64,000 nucleotides of DNA. Origin: Neodiprion pinetum (Eukaryota > Arthropoda > Insecta > Hymenoptera > Diprionidae). The translations under genes were made by a program, and so were the position numbers. The stretch covers positions 23,342,470 through 23,406,469 of the forward strand of contig NC_060238.1 in the NCBI RefSeq assembly GCF_021155775.2, given 5' to 3'. Under the pieces are notes generated by a model. It made no database searches and was not told where the DNA came from. It saw nothing but the letters and a program-made list of their open reading frames with translations. Below, one piece after another: positions 37,481 to 49,321 of this stretch (within the stretch, counting starts at the first letter, position 1; each line of letters begins with the position of its first letter).

Positions 37481-37648
37481 TGGGGCATTCCACGCCAATT
37501 CGGTAAACGGTTGACCGCGATATTTTTTTATTTCATGAACAAAAAATTTCGAAACTTTTCAGGGGCCGTAGTAAGTTAGGATAAATTCTTGGTGAGATTA
37601 GAAAATTTCACGGTTAACCGTTTACCCCGAGTTGGTGTGGAATGACCC
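37481..37648. repeat. Short palindromic element C2 (168 bp)
   Basis: The left end TGGGGCATTCCACGCCAATT and the reverse complement of the right end TGGGTCATTCCACACCAACT match, and both continue into GGTAAACGGTT. The ATTCCAYGCCAA core is shared with C1. A possible third left end, TGGGACATTCCATG, lies at 55539. Non-coding. Confidence 0.75.
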
Positions 37649-39197
37649 AACATAATTATGCTGTATAGTCGTTTTGCTTTCGTTTTTTTTTTTTTTTTTT
37701 TTCTTAGGGCGTGTGATTTTATTTCTTTCTTTATTGTGTGGTAATTCCTTTCGTACATATTACGTACGGTTCGTTATCGAAGGGCGTTTTAATTCAAGAG
37801 GTTCGAGTTAATTATCCCTATCGTAACGAAACATTTGAAGTAGAGAGTCACCGTTTTGATGTTTGAAAGTGATACTTCGGGAAAGGAGAAAGGGAATATC
37901 GGTAATCTTGTAGTAGTTGTGTAAAATCACTCAAGAAGTTTGGAAAATAGGAAAATTTTGCAGTAATTGTTTTTCCAGGGTTTATTGAATTTCGCCAAAA
38001 ATGAATCGTTACATCAACAATTTACAATATTTAACCTCGTTGAAATTCTGAATTTGATCCGTATTACGGATCGAGTGAATCTTGTCATTTGTGTAGATTG
38101 AAGCTTCAATGATGATTATTTTATATTTCTCGTTCTTTCAAATCAGCGATTGTTGGAGAATTGATTGAAAGAAAAATCGTTCGACTCTTAATTTCTTCCA
38201 TTTTCAAATATTCATACGAGTTGTTTTTTATAATTTTCGTTCTAATATCGATCTCGTCATTTATATCGGAAAAATGATAGCGGAAATGAATAACTGGATT
38301 CTTGACTTATCGAATTTTCAACGAAACAAAGAAGGAAATAAAAAAAGCGAGGCTCTTATTATTCCCTCCGTATAAAATTATAAATGAAAAAATATACTTT
38401 TGTTTTCATTTTCGTAGATTCGATTTCCACTCGGTATAATGTGAATACTTCGTGAACCGATCATCGATAGAAATCTTTTTCCTGAAATTTGAATTGAAAA
38501 TTTGGTTAAAGACAAGCGAAGAGTTGAACTATGAATTTTCCTTCCTACAGCTATAATTACAACGATATCATCAATGAATCAGAATCTTATCGTATCGTAA
38601 AAATGTTCACTCTGAACCTTTAATTCATGATTAATAATCAAATAAATACTATCTGAATATATTATCTGAATAATATATATAGATTTGATTTTCATTCATC
38701 GTAGTATTATATAACGTAAATTCTAAATTGTTGCAAGTAAAAGCTACGGAGTTGAAAAAGTATCCCACGTAATTGAATACGAGATAGTATATATACGTAT
38801 AATTTAGTTTTTGATAAAGAACGTTCTGGTTGAATTCGTTGGTCGGTGCTGTTACGCACACACACATATATATGTATGACTTATAACGCGTATGCATACA
38901 GTTTATATTCCCGCTCTCTTATCGGTGTTCTTTTTCCGTGAATGAACCTCGCTCAGCTTCGTCTTCGTCGTCTTTGCTCGACTTTCCCCCGCAGTTCTAA
39001 TCCGACCAACTCCCACACTTTATGGTCAGAGAGTCGAGAGATAAGTGCAGACGCCCCGCAGGCGACACCCTCCTCCATCCTTGTTTATTTATTTATTATC
39101 TCCACCGTCGATGGACCTGCCTGGAAAAAGACTGACGCGACTGACTTTTAAAAGTATTTCCTGTAATCTACCAGCCGAGAAATACGCGCGCTTGATT
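37649..39197. other. Non-coding, AT-rich
   Basis: No gene recognised. A T tract lies at about 37685-37702, and TA-rich sequence near 38670-38690 and 38790. A GC-richer patch at 38930-39140 has only a 69-codon frame with no motif. Confidence 0.5.
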
Positions 39198-39627
39198 GGG
39201 GCGAGTTTCAAATTCCGAATTTGAAATTTTTCGGAAGCGCCGAATTCCACATTTTTTGGCGGCGAAACTTGAAGTAAAGAAATCTAAGTTTGACGAAACA
39301 TGGAAATTCCGAATGATCCAAGATTTTTAGCTCCGTGAATTTCTGGTTTTCGGTTTTTCTCATTTCTTACACCCACTCGTCAAGTGAAATACGCCGTTTG
39401 AGTATATTTCAATATTTCGAACTTTACTTCATCCAAACTTTATTTTTCGGAATTTTACCTCTTGTAACATTTCTCTATCGTAACTTGAATTTTCGGAACT
39501 TTGAGTCATCGACTTTGCTGTTTCTCCGAGGTTCGATTTCTTTACTTCAAGTTTCGCAAAACCAATATAATACGGAATTAGCGGCTTTGCGAACTTTTCA
39601 AAATTCGAAACTTGAAATCTCGCCCCC
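39198..39627. repeat. Family B element, copy 5 (430 bp)
   Basis: The left end GGGGCGAGTTTCAAATTCCG and the reverse complement of the right end GGGGGCGAGATTTCAAGTTT are followed by AAAGCG/GGAAGCG blocks. Inner arms share a GAAACTTGAAGTAAAGAAAT block and its inverted partner near 39537-39557. The interior is TTTCGGAA-rich. Non-coding. Confidence 0.75.
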
Positions 39628-40229
39628 GTAAATTTATACATACACACACAATTGTAGAGAGAAAGTTCACGTAACATTTCGACAGCTGAACTTGGAAAGT
39701 GAAAATCATATTTTTGACTTACATACATATATGTAATAATACATCGTACAATTTTGCGTTGAAAATAATTTGTTACGATCTTGTACTGAATTTTAAATCC
39801 GTCCAAAAATCGTTGCTTGCGCAGTTGGCAGTTTTCTTTATTTATTCATTTATTTATTTATATTCTTTCGTTACTCCAACGAGCTCGTCTCATCTTCGGC
39901 CTTGTCGTGGGAACAAGCATGAGGATTACCGCCATCCTTGGATAGTCACAGAGGCCAGCAACTCGGTGATTTACACCCGTGTTTATGACGCAACGTAAAA
40001 TCATGCAAAACTCGTCATACTCGTAGACTTTTGCCGTCTTTGCCGTTATAGCTTACAGCTCATTGTCAGCTAATCGTAAGCCCAGCGACGCGATAGTGGA
40101 AAATAGAGAGATGCCGGGTAGGTAGAGTTTTTGCGCTTTTCTATTTTACACTTTTTAAGGTCAATCATAGTCGTTGTAATAACGAGTAAAATTTCATCCA
40201 TTAATCGATTATTATCACCCATATACGTA
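39628..40229. other. Non-coding
   Basis: AT-rich with TTTATTTATTCATT-like repeats near 39838-39862. No gene recognised. Confidence 0.5.
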
Positions 40230-40450
40230 CACTGAGAGAAATTTAACTTTTTGTTTAACTAAAAACGTTGAGTAAACCGTAAAAAACTGATTTTGCGTTG
40301 CAGTAACCAAAAAAGGATCGACGACAGAACAAAATGGTTACGCGTACCTCGTTTTTTTGTAATTCCAACAATATTAAAACAGTTTTTTCAAACGATACCT
40401 GTTTTACTCAATTTTTCTAATTACTGTAACAACCGAAATTTTTCTCAGTT
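40230..40450 (+). repeat. Family A MITE, copy 4 (221 bp, clean ends)
   Basis: TA (40228-40229) is followed by CACTGAGAGAAATTTAAC. The right end CGAAATTTTTCTCAGTT is followed by TA (40451-40452). The inverted ends agree at 12 of the first 14 positions. About 200 bases of the left interior present in copy 1 are deleted. Non-coding. The clean TA flanks define the family as Tc1/mariner-like. Confidence 0.85.
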
Positions 40451-41145
40451 TAAGGTCGTGGAATAAAAAGGGGATGAATCTAATTTTTCAAAAACTCTCG
40501 CGAGTATTCAATACAGTTGATCAAATTATTCCAATTATAGAAGCGAGATAAATTTCACGATAAAATTTTCTCTTTGCGATCTCAGGAAATAATGTGTATA
40601 ATATATAACGAAAATTGCAAAATTAACGAATGTCGAGTTTTTTTTTCGTTCCTTTTTCGTTTATTTTTTAAGATTTATCAATTTCACGATTATTCCATGT
40701 CGCAATCGACGGGAAATAAATTCAGTTCAAACTTCCAAGTCGATTATGCGATTTCGCACCTGTTTCATTCAATTCACGCCGCCGCCGAGCAAACACGTGA
40801 CCGACTATAACGTTAATCTAATCTCGCGATAAAAATATACGTACAACGTCGATAATAATTGCGGGAGAAAAAAGCCAACCGTATTAACAACGTCAAGTTC
40901 TCGGTCACTTATTTTATTCGTCAACCGATAATCGTCTCTTAAATATTTTATCGTTACATTGTGCAACGATTTTTTTTTCACCCCTGAATCTTAATTCTCT
41001 CATCGACGCGTAAATTTGAATCCCACAGATCACTGAAAAATGAATTTTGCAACAGCGAGAAGAAGAAAGAAAAAAATATAGAATAACAAACTTTGGAACG
41101 AAAAATTTGTCAAATCATTTTTACGCGGACGGGACACGCTAAATA
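40451..41145. other. Non-coding, AT-rich
   Basis: No gene recognised. The 78-codon frame at 40574-40810 shows no motif. Confidence 0.5.
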
Positions 41146-41149
41146 TTAA

Positions 41150-41291
41150 CCCTAGTCGCTTAAACGGGGTCCGTTTGACCCCAGAACCGAGTCTAACGTA
41201 CAATTTCAAAGTCAGCGCGCGTTGAATCGGATTTGTTTGCGCAAGTAAAATGAATCAACGTAAAAGTTTCCACAGGTGTAATTGACTAGGG
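41150..41291. mobile_element. piggyBac-type MITE with TTAA duplications
   Basis: TTAA at 41146-41149 and 41292-41295 directly flank inverted termini CCCTAGTC and GACTAGGG. TTAA targets with CCC-initial termini are diagnostic of the piggyBac superfamily. Next to the left end is AAACGGGGTCCGTTTGACCCC, a local palindrome. The 142-base element has no coding capacity, so it depends on a transposase elsewhere. The perfect flanks suggest a fairly recent or well-preserved insertion. Confidence 0.85.
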
Positions 41292-41295
41292 TTAA

Positions 41296-41409
41296 TTTGA
41301 CGATTGATTAACAATAATCGCGATAAATTGAACGAGGGGAAAGCAACCGATGAAAAAAGAATGACGAAAAAAATTCGGCGTTGCTTGAGAGAAATTCCTG
41401 CTTCAGCTT

Positions 41410-41456
<47 letters not shown>

Positions 41457-43175
41457 ATATATACACGAATGTACTATGCATAGGAACTCCTTCGCATCTT
41501 ACTTGGCGTCCTTCTTCTTCTCCTTTCTTTCTTTCTTCCTTTATTCTTACCTACCTTCCTTCCTTCCTTCCTCCCTTCCTGTTTTTCCTTTTTCAACACA
41601 CGCCGTCCGTACCCTAAACTAACATCGAATCACCTCATCGCGTGTCTTTTTCTGTATTCTCCCCGAAGGCACTCTGCGATACAAAACTATATTGCTGCCG
41701 GCTGCAGCGGTATGAAAGGTGCTGTCTCGATGGAATTTTACGCGTCGTTGTAGCGACGGGTTTGAGGGGGGGGGGGGGGGGGGAACGAAAAATCGAGAAG
41801 AAGTATAAAAATTTAAATAGACAATAATTATGTTGATGCGTACGCGTACGTTTGAAAAGAAATTAGATTATTCTTCGCCGTTTGATAAAATGCAACGGTA
41901 ATTATTATCTGATTATTTTCTCACGTGCATATTTAATACATTTTGTGATACTGATTTAAGGAATCTCTTCATCCTAACGCAGATTACGATCGCGGTATAA
42001 TGTTGTAATGTATCGAAATTTTACACACACGTTGTGCATATTTTTTTTAATTTTAAGAAAGAAAAAAAATCGTTGAAGATATTTTTGAATTGTTATTGTA
42101 TAAGACTTTCAGTTTGTATACTTTGTTTTAAGCACCTACGATCAGAAAATGAGGTGTTCGTTTCGTGTTTTGTTTAAAATTCATAAAAATTTTCATTGAA
42201 AACGAATAAAAATTAAAGTTACGATGGAATAACGAAAATGTTAGAAAAAAATCGTTAAATGATCAGTCCAAATTGTTCGTAACACGTTCATTATTTACGG
42301 GGTTGAAGTTAATAAGGTTATCACAATGATACATGTAATTTCAGAATATGAGCCTATATATTGTATTCAACGGTTTATACCGGATTTCAAACAATTTAAA
42401 ATAAACAAAAAACAAAATAACAAACAAAACTGTTTCATAAATACACGTGTAACGACGCATGTTGAGAAGTGACGTTGTTTACCAAACAGATAATTTATTC
42501 AGTTTGAAATTTGTTAAAACGCGCTAGTAAATTTAGCACAAGTTATTCTTATATTTTGAAAATCAATCTCCGTCGAACCCACTCTAAAATCTCGCCCCTC
42601 CAAATATTCCGTTACGTATAACGTTCCTAACCTCAAACTCGTCAAGTTTTGTTGTTCGTGTTTGCGCGCGGCTCGTTTCTCTCGCTGGCAATAGGTAACC
42701 TTGCAAGGCCTTGGTGCAGCCTCCCGTTGCAAGGAATCCGCTAGAATAGTCTCAATGAAAGAAGAAGAAGAAGAAGAAGAAGAAGAAGAAGAAAAGTGGA
42801 AGAAGAAGTCGAAGAAGTGGAAGAAGTCAGCTTTGCGTGCCATGCGAGAGAGGATGGATGCTAAATGGACCTTTCCCACCCTCCCTCATATCTTCTCTTC
42901 TCTTCTCTTCTCTTATCTTTTCTTTTCTTTTCTCCTCCGCATCGTATAATATTGTACCAACCAACCAACCTTCCTACCTACCTACCTAGGTATAATATAG
43001 CCAAGCCGCCGCTTTTGAGCGCCGCGGTGCGTTTCTCTCTGTACTCTGTGTGTGCATGGTGCAAACCGGCCGAACCGTTAAACCGCCGCACAATAAAATT
43101 GTCGGTATCGCGACGTAACGCGTAATGAAAACTTTATTTTCTTCCTCTTATTCGATATTTTCAATTAAATTCAAT
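41296..43175. other. Non-coding, microsatellite-rich
   Basis: It holds (AT)n followed by (GT)n at about 41411-41460, a TTCC-rich tract near 41520-41580, an 18-base G homopolymer at 41766-41783, the (GAA)n tract listed separately, and TCTTC, ACCAACC and CTAC words at 42895-42990. No gene recognised. Confidence 0.55.
42759..42792. repeat. (GAA)n microsatellite
   Basis: About 11 GAA units, continuing imperfectly to about 42830. It gives rise to artefactual poly-Glu and poly-Ser frames. Confidence 0.9.
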
Positions 43176-43660
43176 GGGAGGAGAATTATAAAAGCCTGCG
43201 AGTGCCATTTCTTTTTGCCTTTCGTTCTTTTGTTTATTACGCAAGTAAGTTTAATTTCATTGAATTGAAATACGAACTTTAATATGTGTAATAAAAAAAA
43301 AACAAAAAAAAAAAAAAAAAAAATGTAAGAAGAGGAGAATTAGAAAAGGTCCCGAGTACCATTATTTTTTTTTTCTTTCTTCACTTCCTACGTTTTGCAC
43401 AAATAAATTTTATTTGGTTGAAGTAAAATCGCAACTTTGACTTGCATGAAAATAATAATATAAAAATTGACGACGAGGAGAATTAGAAAAGTAACATTTT
43501 TTGTGTGCAATTTTTTTGGTAGTTTGTTTTTTGTTTCCGTCAAAAATACGACCACAGCCTTTTTCAATATCGGATTGTTAGTTATACTGGGAAATTGAAG
43601 AGGAGAAGGATAAGCAAATAAAAAAAAAAAAAAAAACGCCGCAAGTGGCATTGTGGAACA
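43176..43660 (+). repeat. Degenerate four-unit tandem array, 120-155 base period
   Basis: Units start near 43176, 43331, 43475 and 43598 with GGAGGAGAATTATAAAAG, GAGGAGAATTAGAAAAGG, GAGGAGAATTAGAAAAGT and GAGGAGAAGGATAAGC. The first, second and fourth continue to a GCGAGTGCCAT, CGAGTACCAT or GCAAGTGGCAT word, then a T- or A-rich core. Isolated units occur near 13264 and 47104. There is no ORF. It could be a minisatellite or an old satellite remnant. Confidence 0.65.
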
Positions 43661-43784
43661 AAAAAAATTTTCACAAAAAAATGCCGCTTGCATAATATAA
43701 CATAATATGTAAAAATATTGTTATGCAACCGTACGCGTAATTCTCCCGCCTGTATGTTATAATAGCTGTAAAAATCGTGCCTCT

Positions 43785-43904
43785 CTCTCTCTCTCTCTCT
43801 CTCTNNNNNNNNNNNNNNNNNNNNNNNNNNNNNNNNNNNNNNNNNNNNNNNNNNNNNNNNNNNNNNNNNNNNNNNNNNNNNNNNNNNNNNNNNNNNNNNN
43901 NNNN

Positions 43905-43940
<36 letters not shown>
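43785..43940. repeat. (CT)n microsatellite interrupted by the gap
   Basis: About 20 bases of CT precede and 36 follow the run of Ns, so the unresolved sequence is probably a longer (CT)n tract. Confidence 0.85.
43805..43904. other. Assembly gap, exactly 100 N
   Basis: One hundred Ns, the customary placeholder for a gap of unknown size. Distances across it are not reliable, including the size of any intron that spans it. Confidence 0.97.
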
Positions 43941-43943
<3 letters not shown>

Positions 43944-44744
43944 CTTCTTGTTTCTTCTTCTTCTCTTCCTACATCGACTCTTCTCAAGAGTCTTCTTCAT
44001 ACCGTCGGGCGGTATAAAATCTTATTCAACATTCGTTACGTTTCAATATTATCGTCGGCACACGCTCGTACAGCTCGTATAATAAATTATAAAATGTACA
44101 CGTATACAAAGATCGAGGTGAAACTTTTTATTTTAAACACTTCCTCCGACAAATTTAACAAAAATTATTTCACGACAATCGATTCGCGCGAATACATGTA
44201 CAGCAGCGATAAAGACGGAGAGAAGGATATTTATAATGAGAAAAAAAAAAAAAAAAAAACAAACAACAAGAAGCCAGAAATTATTTTTACCCGGTAAAAT
44301 ATCCGATCGTATTTACCCGTACGCGATAAAATTACGTACGGAGGGAAATATATAATGATAATGATAATAGTAACGATTTAAAATATTCCAAAACGACGTC
44401 TTGCGACGAAATATTTTTAAATCGATGATAAACTGCGGCACGCTTGATGAATCTAGAATTTATATCGATCATCAATTGAATTACCCTAGAAATCTTTTCG
44501 AGATCTGAACGTTTCTCCGTTTACATATATGAAATAGTTGTGTCTATATATATATATGTGTGTATAAATATTTCGTAAACCTGTTGCCTTAAATTTCTCC
44601 CCAGGATACTTTGCTCAAAAATGCGTAGCGCTCTGTGTAAAATACATATATATATAATACGTATTCACATTAAATAAATTTATATAAAAGTATATATGTA
44701 CGAAAGATTTCCTGAAGTCTATGAACGCTGTTCGGTATGCTGCT

Positions 44745-44800
<56 letters not shown>

Positions 44801-45000
44801 CAGTGTGTAAGGCAGGAAGAAGTGCACGCAGCGCCAGGGATTTAAATTTACGATTATACGTTCAGGCAGCAGGGAGAAAACGCAGGCTATACGTACTTGA
44901 AGAAGAAGGATGTAATATTTTGTTTCAAGTTTCTGTTTTCACCTTTTTCTTTTCTATAATTTTCACTTCTTCTCCTACGATCGTCGTCTTCCTCCACCGC

Positions 45001-45039
<39 letters not shown>

Positions 45040-45230
45040 CTACATTCGTCTTCATAATATCTGTTTCCTATTTTACACGTTTCTCTTTCTGAGACCAACG
45101 CATATTATACACGTGTACAATTTAGTAATAATAGTAATAATAATAATATCGTCATTAATCGCGAGAGAATTATCGTAGGTATTAATATACACGTATTTTC
45201 ATTTTTTTTCCTCTTACACGATGTGTACTA
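43941..45230. other. Non-coding, AT-rich
   Basis: No gene recognised. It contains an A tract at about 44241-44258, a 50-base (TA)n tract at 44747-44796 and (CT)n at about 45007-45034. Confidence 0.55.
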
Positions 45231-45675
45231 CACTAATTGTAAGAAAAATTTCATTTGTTACAGTAACCAGAAAAATTGAGTAAAACGGGTATCGTTGAAA
45301 AAAAAAAAACTGTTTGAATATTGTTGGAATTACCAAAAAAACGCGAGGTACGCGCAAACATTTTGCGCTATCGTCGATTCATTTTTAGTTATTGCAACGC
45401 GAAATCAGTTTATGAGGTTTACTATACTTTTTTAGTTGAACGAGGCTTTGACGTCAATTTATTCTCGCACAAGCATTAAATTCTCGCAACAGTTACAAGA
45501 AAGTATAGCAACAGCGATCGTAATGAGAAAGAATAGCAACGGATACCAGACTTTCCGTAAACAGCTAGAAAACTAATTTTCATTTTCTACCTAGAACGAT
45601 ATTTTCCGATTGTGGTAAAAAATGAAAATATTCAAGGACTGAGCCGGAAACCGGAACTATAAATTTCTCTCATTC
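45231..45675 (-). repeat. Family A MITE, copy 5 (full length, 445 bp)
   Basis: In reverse orientation the element runs from AAGAAAAATTTC (right family end) through TTGAGTAAAACGGGTATCGT and AGAAAACTAATTTTCATTTT to AAATTTCTCTCATTC (left family end). TA lies just outside both ends (45229-45230 and 45676-45677), with a few extra bases inside the first. It is collinear with copy 1 throughout, which fixes the full-length consensus at about 420-445 bases. No ORF. Confidence 0.8.
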
Positions 45676-45677
45676 TA

Positions 45678-46791
45678 TGCACTTTATTATTCGCATGAAA
45701 AGATAAACGTCAAGTATTTCTTATTTTCCCGGAAAAAATTTCATTGTCATTTTTTCTTACACTATTCTTTAATATATCATTATCTGAATTTCCATTTAGT
45801 GTTTTGACAATAGAGCGTCTCTCTAGAGTGTTTAAAAAAAAAAAAAGGAATCAAATTTAAAAATTTACCCCAATGTTCCTCCTCGGAGTCCAAGTGTTTA
45901 ATTTCTTGGAAAAATCTTTCGTGACTTTTGAAAATTAAAGAAAAAGAAGTAGAAATTAAAATTGGATAGGAAGGTGAATAAAAAAAAAAAAAAAAAAAAA
46001 AGCTCCCGCGGTATTTACACGAATTATTCACAACACGAACGATCAATCATGCTTTGGAAATTCGTAAATGGGAAACTATCGGCTGTCGCGTATCGTATTA
46101 CATATATATTATTATATATATATGTATATACTTTATGACGTAGTGACAAGTTGAAGGGAATTTAAATGAGCCCCGTGTGTTCCGCTATCGCGTGAGTTAT
46201 AACAAATCGTTGCTCACTGCAACTGCGATGACACAAATTTCGAGGAAGTCAATCTCAAGTGTCTGTGCATCAATGCAGCAAGTAATTAGTTACGCAAGTA
46301 ACGTATCTAGTGTCTATATAATCTCAAAACGCATGATCAACAAATGAACAAAGAAATAAATAAAACGAGAAAAATACAAACATATGGAACAAACCATACG
46401 AAAAGGAAACACTAATCTTTTCGTTGTAGGTATGAAATAATAATACGTGCTAAATATTTTGTTTATTTATCTTGTCAAAATTTTCTCGAGAATTTTCTGT
46501 CTTTCTTTTTCAATTTGTAATCGTTTTTTTTTTTTTTTTTTCGTTTTTCCTGCTCTACACATCCTATTAAAGGATTGAAAATCAATACATATATATATAT
46601 CGAACTTGATTTTCTCCCTTCGAAATAAATTTTTTCAAAACATTATCATCATTTCGTATATATATATGGTATGGATTTGTTATCGGCTGCATTGAGTCGA
46701 GAACTCGTCCGTACCTTGAATTCTAACGCTTGATAATGATAATTTATCACCGATCAGTAAGGAGTCAGTTAAAGTTTGACAAACACCAACT

Positions 46792-46828
<37 letters not shown>

Positions 46829-47761
46829 TCAATAAAGATGACGCGCGGCGACGACGGAAATTCTAAACAACGATTTATCGCTTGTCACTCACGACTCGAT
46901 TCACCCACCGATAAACGCGTTGCTTAGGTCAGGATAAGAGGAAAATATTCATCTTCAACTAAAGCGGTTAGAAAAGTGATTGCTTTGATTCTCTGAAATT
47001 TAGTTTAATTTATTTATTTTTTATTTATTTTTTTTTTTGTCGACTTTATTTTTGTTCTCAATTTCATTCGACTCTCAAGAAATTACTCGTATGAATTAAT
47101 TGAAAAGAAGAGACGAAAAAGACTGCAAGTGCCAATTTTATTTTCTTTTCTTTTTTACCTCCGAATAATAATTGAAGCGATGAAGAAGAAAGATATCTTT
47201 TTTTTTTTTACTTTTTGTTTAAAGTTTAAAATTTCTACGTCTTACCTTAACAATCAGTTTCACTTTTTCTATTTCCGTTGAAACTTTGCTGGTTCGAGAA
47301 AGTCCAGCAGCCGATACTGAGATATAGAAATTGGAAACGTGGGAGGTTCCAAGCAGTGAGAAACAATCCGATTATTCGAATACGGATCTCAAAGTTCGCG
47401 AAATGTTAGCTCGCATTGTTTGTTCCTAATTTTATTCGATCCCCGGTAAAATTTCTAGGCACCTAATAAATTTATTCTTCGTTCAACGAGCGAAATTTTT
47501 CGATAGATTCGCGTTCGAATAAATCCTTTGCCTTCTCTGGGAATTCGGGAATTGATAAATCTGTAAACAAAAAAAAAAATGTTAAAAATTTATTTTTAAA
47601 ACCTCTCATAGACGATGAGTTTGTATTCAAGTTGGTATAATTATAGGTAAGGCAGAGTGACTAACGCTTCGCGATTCTAACTTTAGAATTCACATAATCT
47701 GTCATAATAAGCAAACGACTTGTTTTTGCCATTGTGTTATATTATTGCGTGTATGTGTGGT

Positions 47762-47821
<60 letters not shown>

Positions 47822-49204
47822 GATTTGTAAAAAGCTTCGTTTCGTTTCTGCATCGCTGCAACTCGTTTCCAATTTCTTCATTTCTTGGTAAATTTCGTTA
47901 TCATTTATATATCCTGATGAAATTTTAATAACACAAATTAATATCGAATCAGAGGGTGAAATAATTTTTCAGATTATTTATACCTTAATGTTTAAATTGA
48001 AAAATATAGCTTCGAAAAAGTTGCACAAGTTTCTTTCTTTGATATTTTGTTTTTTTTTTTTTTTTTTTTTTTCCTCTGTAGCTGCTACTTGAATTTAATG
48101 AGCGCTTGTTTTAACGATTTGTCTAGACGTAATTTACTTTCGAGGATATATAATTCATTTTGTGAAACTTCAACATCCCGTATAAACAATCGTTCACTTT
48201 TATCGATGATGTTAAACGTCTACCGTACCGTTACAGGTTAAATCGAAATAAAACTTACCGAAGGCTTTAAAAACGAAATTTATTGATGTCGCGTTAAAAT
48301 TTACTCGTATTTCATTGATTGAATCGTTTTCCACGAGCGGTGAAAAATTAAAAGTGATAAACAAGGAACCTCTTCCATTCTCTTGAAAAAAGTTAGATTT
48401 TGAAGACAAAAATCGACTTAAAAAATATCGAACGATCATCTTTAAGATTCTGTTGTATTTTTCCGTTTTTCTTCCCATAATGCCAAAATCACGCCTCGTA
48501 CGAAACTGTAAATTTCGTTGACTTCGTTCGGAAAATAAATTCTTCGCAACAAAATTACAGCCCCGAAATAATGAATTTTTCAATAACCACAAAATGTTTT
48601 CTTTCCACTTTTCTTTCTATTCTTTTGTTAAATAAACCTTAGATTCGATCACTGTAATACATCTATATATATATATTTGCGTAACCTCGGAAATGATTTC
48701 TTTTTTTGCTTCCGATCGTCGGTTAACAGCGATGAAAAAATTGAAAACGAAAACTCGGCATTGAGAAATACAAGAAAATAAAGAAGAAAAAGTACGATTA
48801 AAGAAAGACGAGAAAAAGGAGGAAAAAATCTAAACACGATTAGGAAATAGATGAAAATTTACGATTTTATCCTTGTAACAAATATGCGCATATACTTTTA
48901 GATTTGAAATAAAGTTTGTTTCTTTTTCCTTCACTTCTCTTTTCAATGACACTGCTCGAGTCTTAGCGCAGATTTTGAAATTGAATTTTACGCGACCTCT
49001 TTTGTTACGCCTTTTTCCCCGTTCTTTCGACACATTTTTGTTTAGACTGTGTATACCCGCCACATGCATCATGTGTTTATAGTGTAAAGTCACTGTGTAT
49101 GCCCGTGCATATATATACACACACACATATATATATATGTATGTATGTATGCATGCATAAGTGACTAGAAAACTAATCTCGTCTCGAAACGCTTATCTTT
49201 ACAG
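45678..49204. other. Non-coding, AT-rich, putative end of a long intron
   Basis: It includes A tracts near 45834 and 45980, a (CT)n tract at about 46795-46826, a 53-base T homopolymer at 47764-47816 and another at about 48050-48072. An isolated unit of the 43.2-kb tandem array lies near 47104. No gene recognised. Confidence 0.55.
47764..47816. repeat. 53-base T homopolymer
   Basis: The longest uninterrupted homopolymer in the window. The exact length is likely to be affected by sequencing error. Confidence 0.9.
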
Positions 49205-49321
49205 AACGAGCGCGGAGCTAAAGTGGAGGATGAACTCGGATAGTCGGAGTGCTGTTGCTGTTGCTGTTGCTGTTGCTGATCGTGAAACTTGTGAATGACG
49301 TGCCGTGGATGAGGAATAATA
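49205..49321 (+). promoter_or_regulatory. 5' UTR segment with three upstream ORFs
   Basis: The 117 bases between the acceptor and the ATG carry a (TGTTGC)n tract at about 49250-49279 and three upstream ATGs. uORF1 (49230-49298) encodes 22 residues rich in Ala-Val repeats. uORF2 (49295-49312) encodes 5 residues. uORF3 (49309-49332) overlaps the main ATG out of frame. If the exon is real, this arrangement should lower or regulate translation of the main ORF. Confidence 0.4.

Noticed and set aside
42514..42879. Poly-Ser/poly-Glu open frames on opposite strands
   Set aside because: Artefact of the (GAA)n tract.
43671..44082. Open frames running through the N gap
   Set aside because: They consist of Arg-Glu or Leu-Ser repeats from (CT)n plus undetermined bases.
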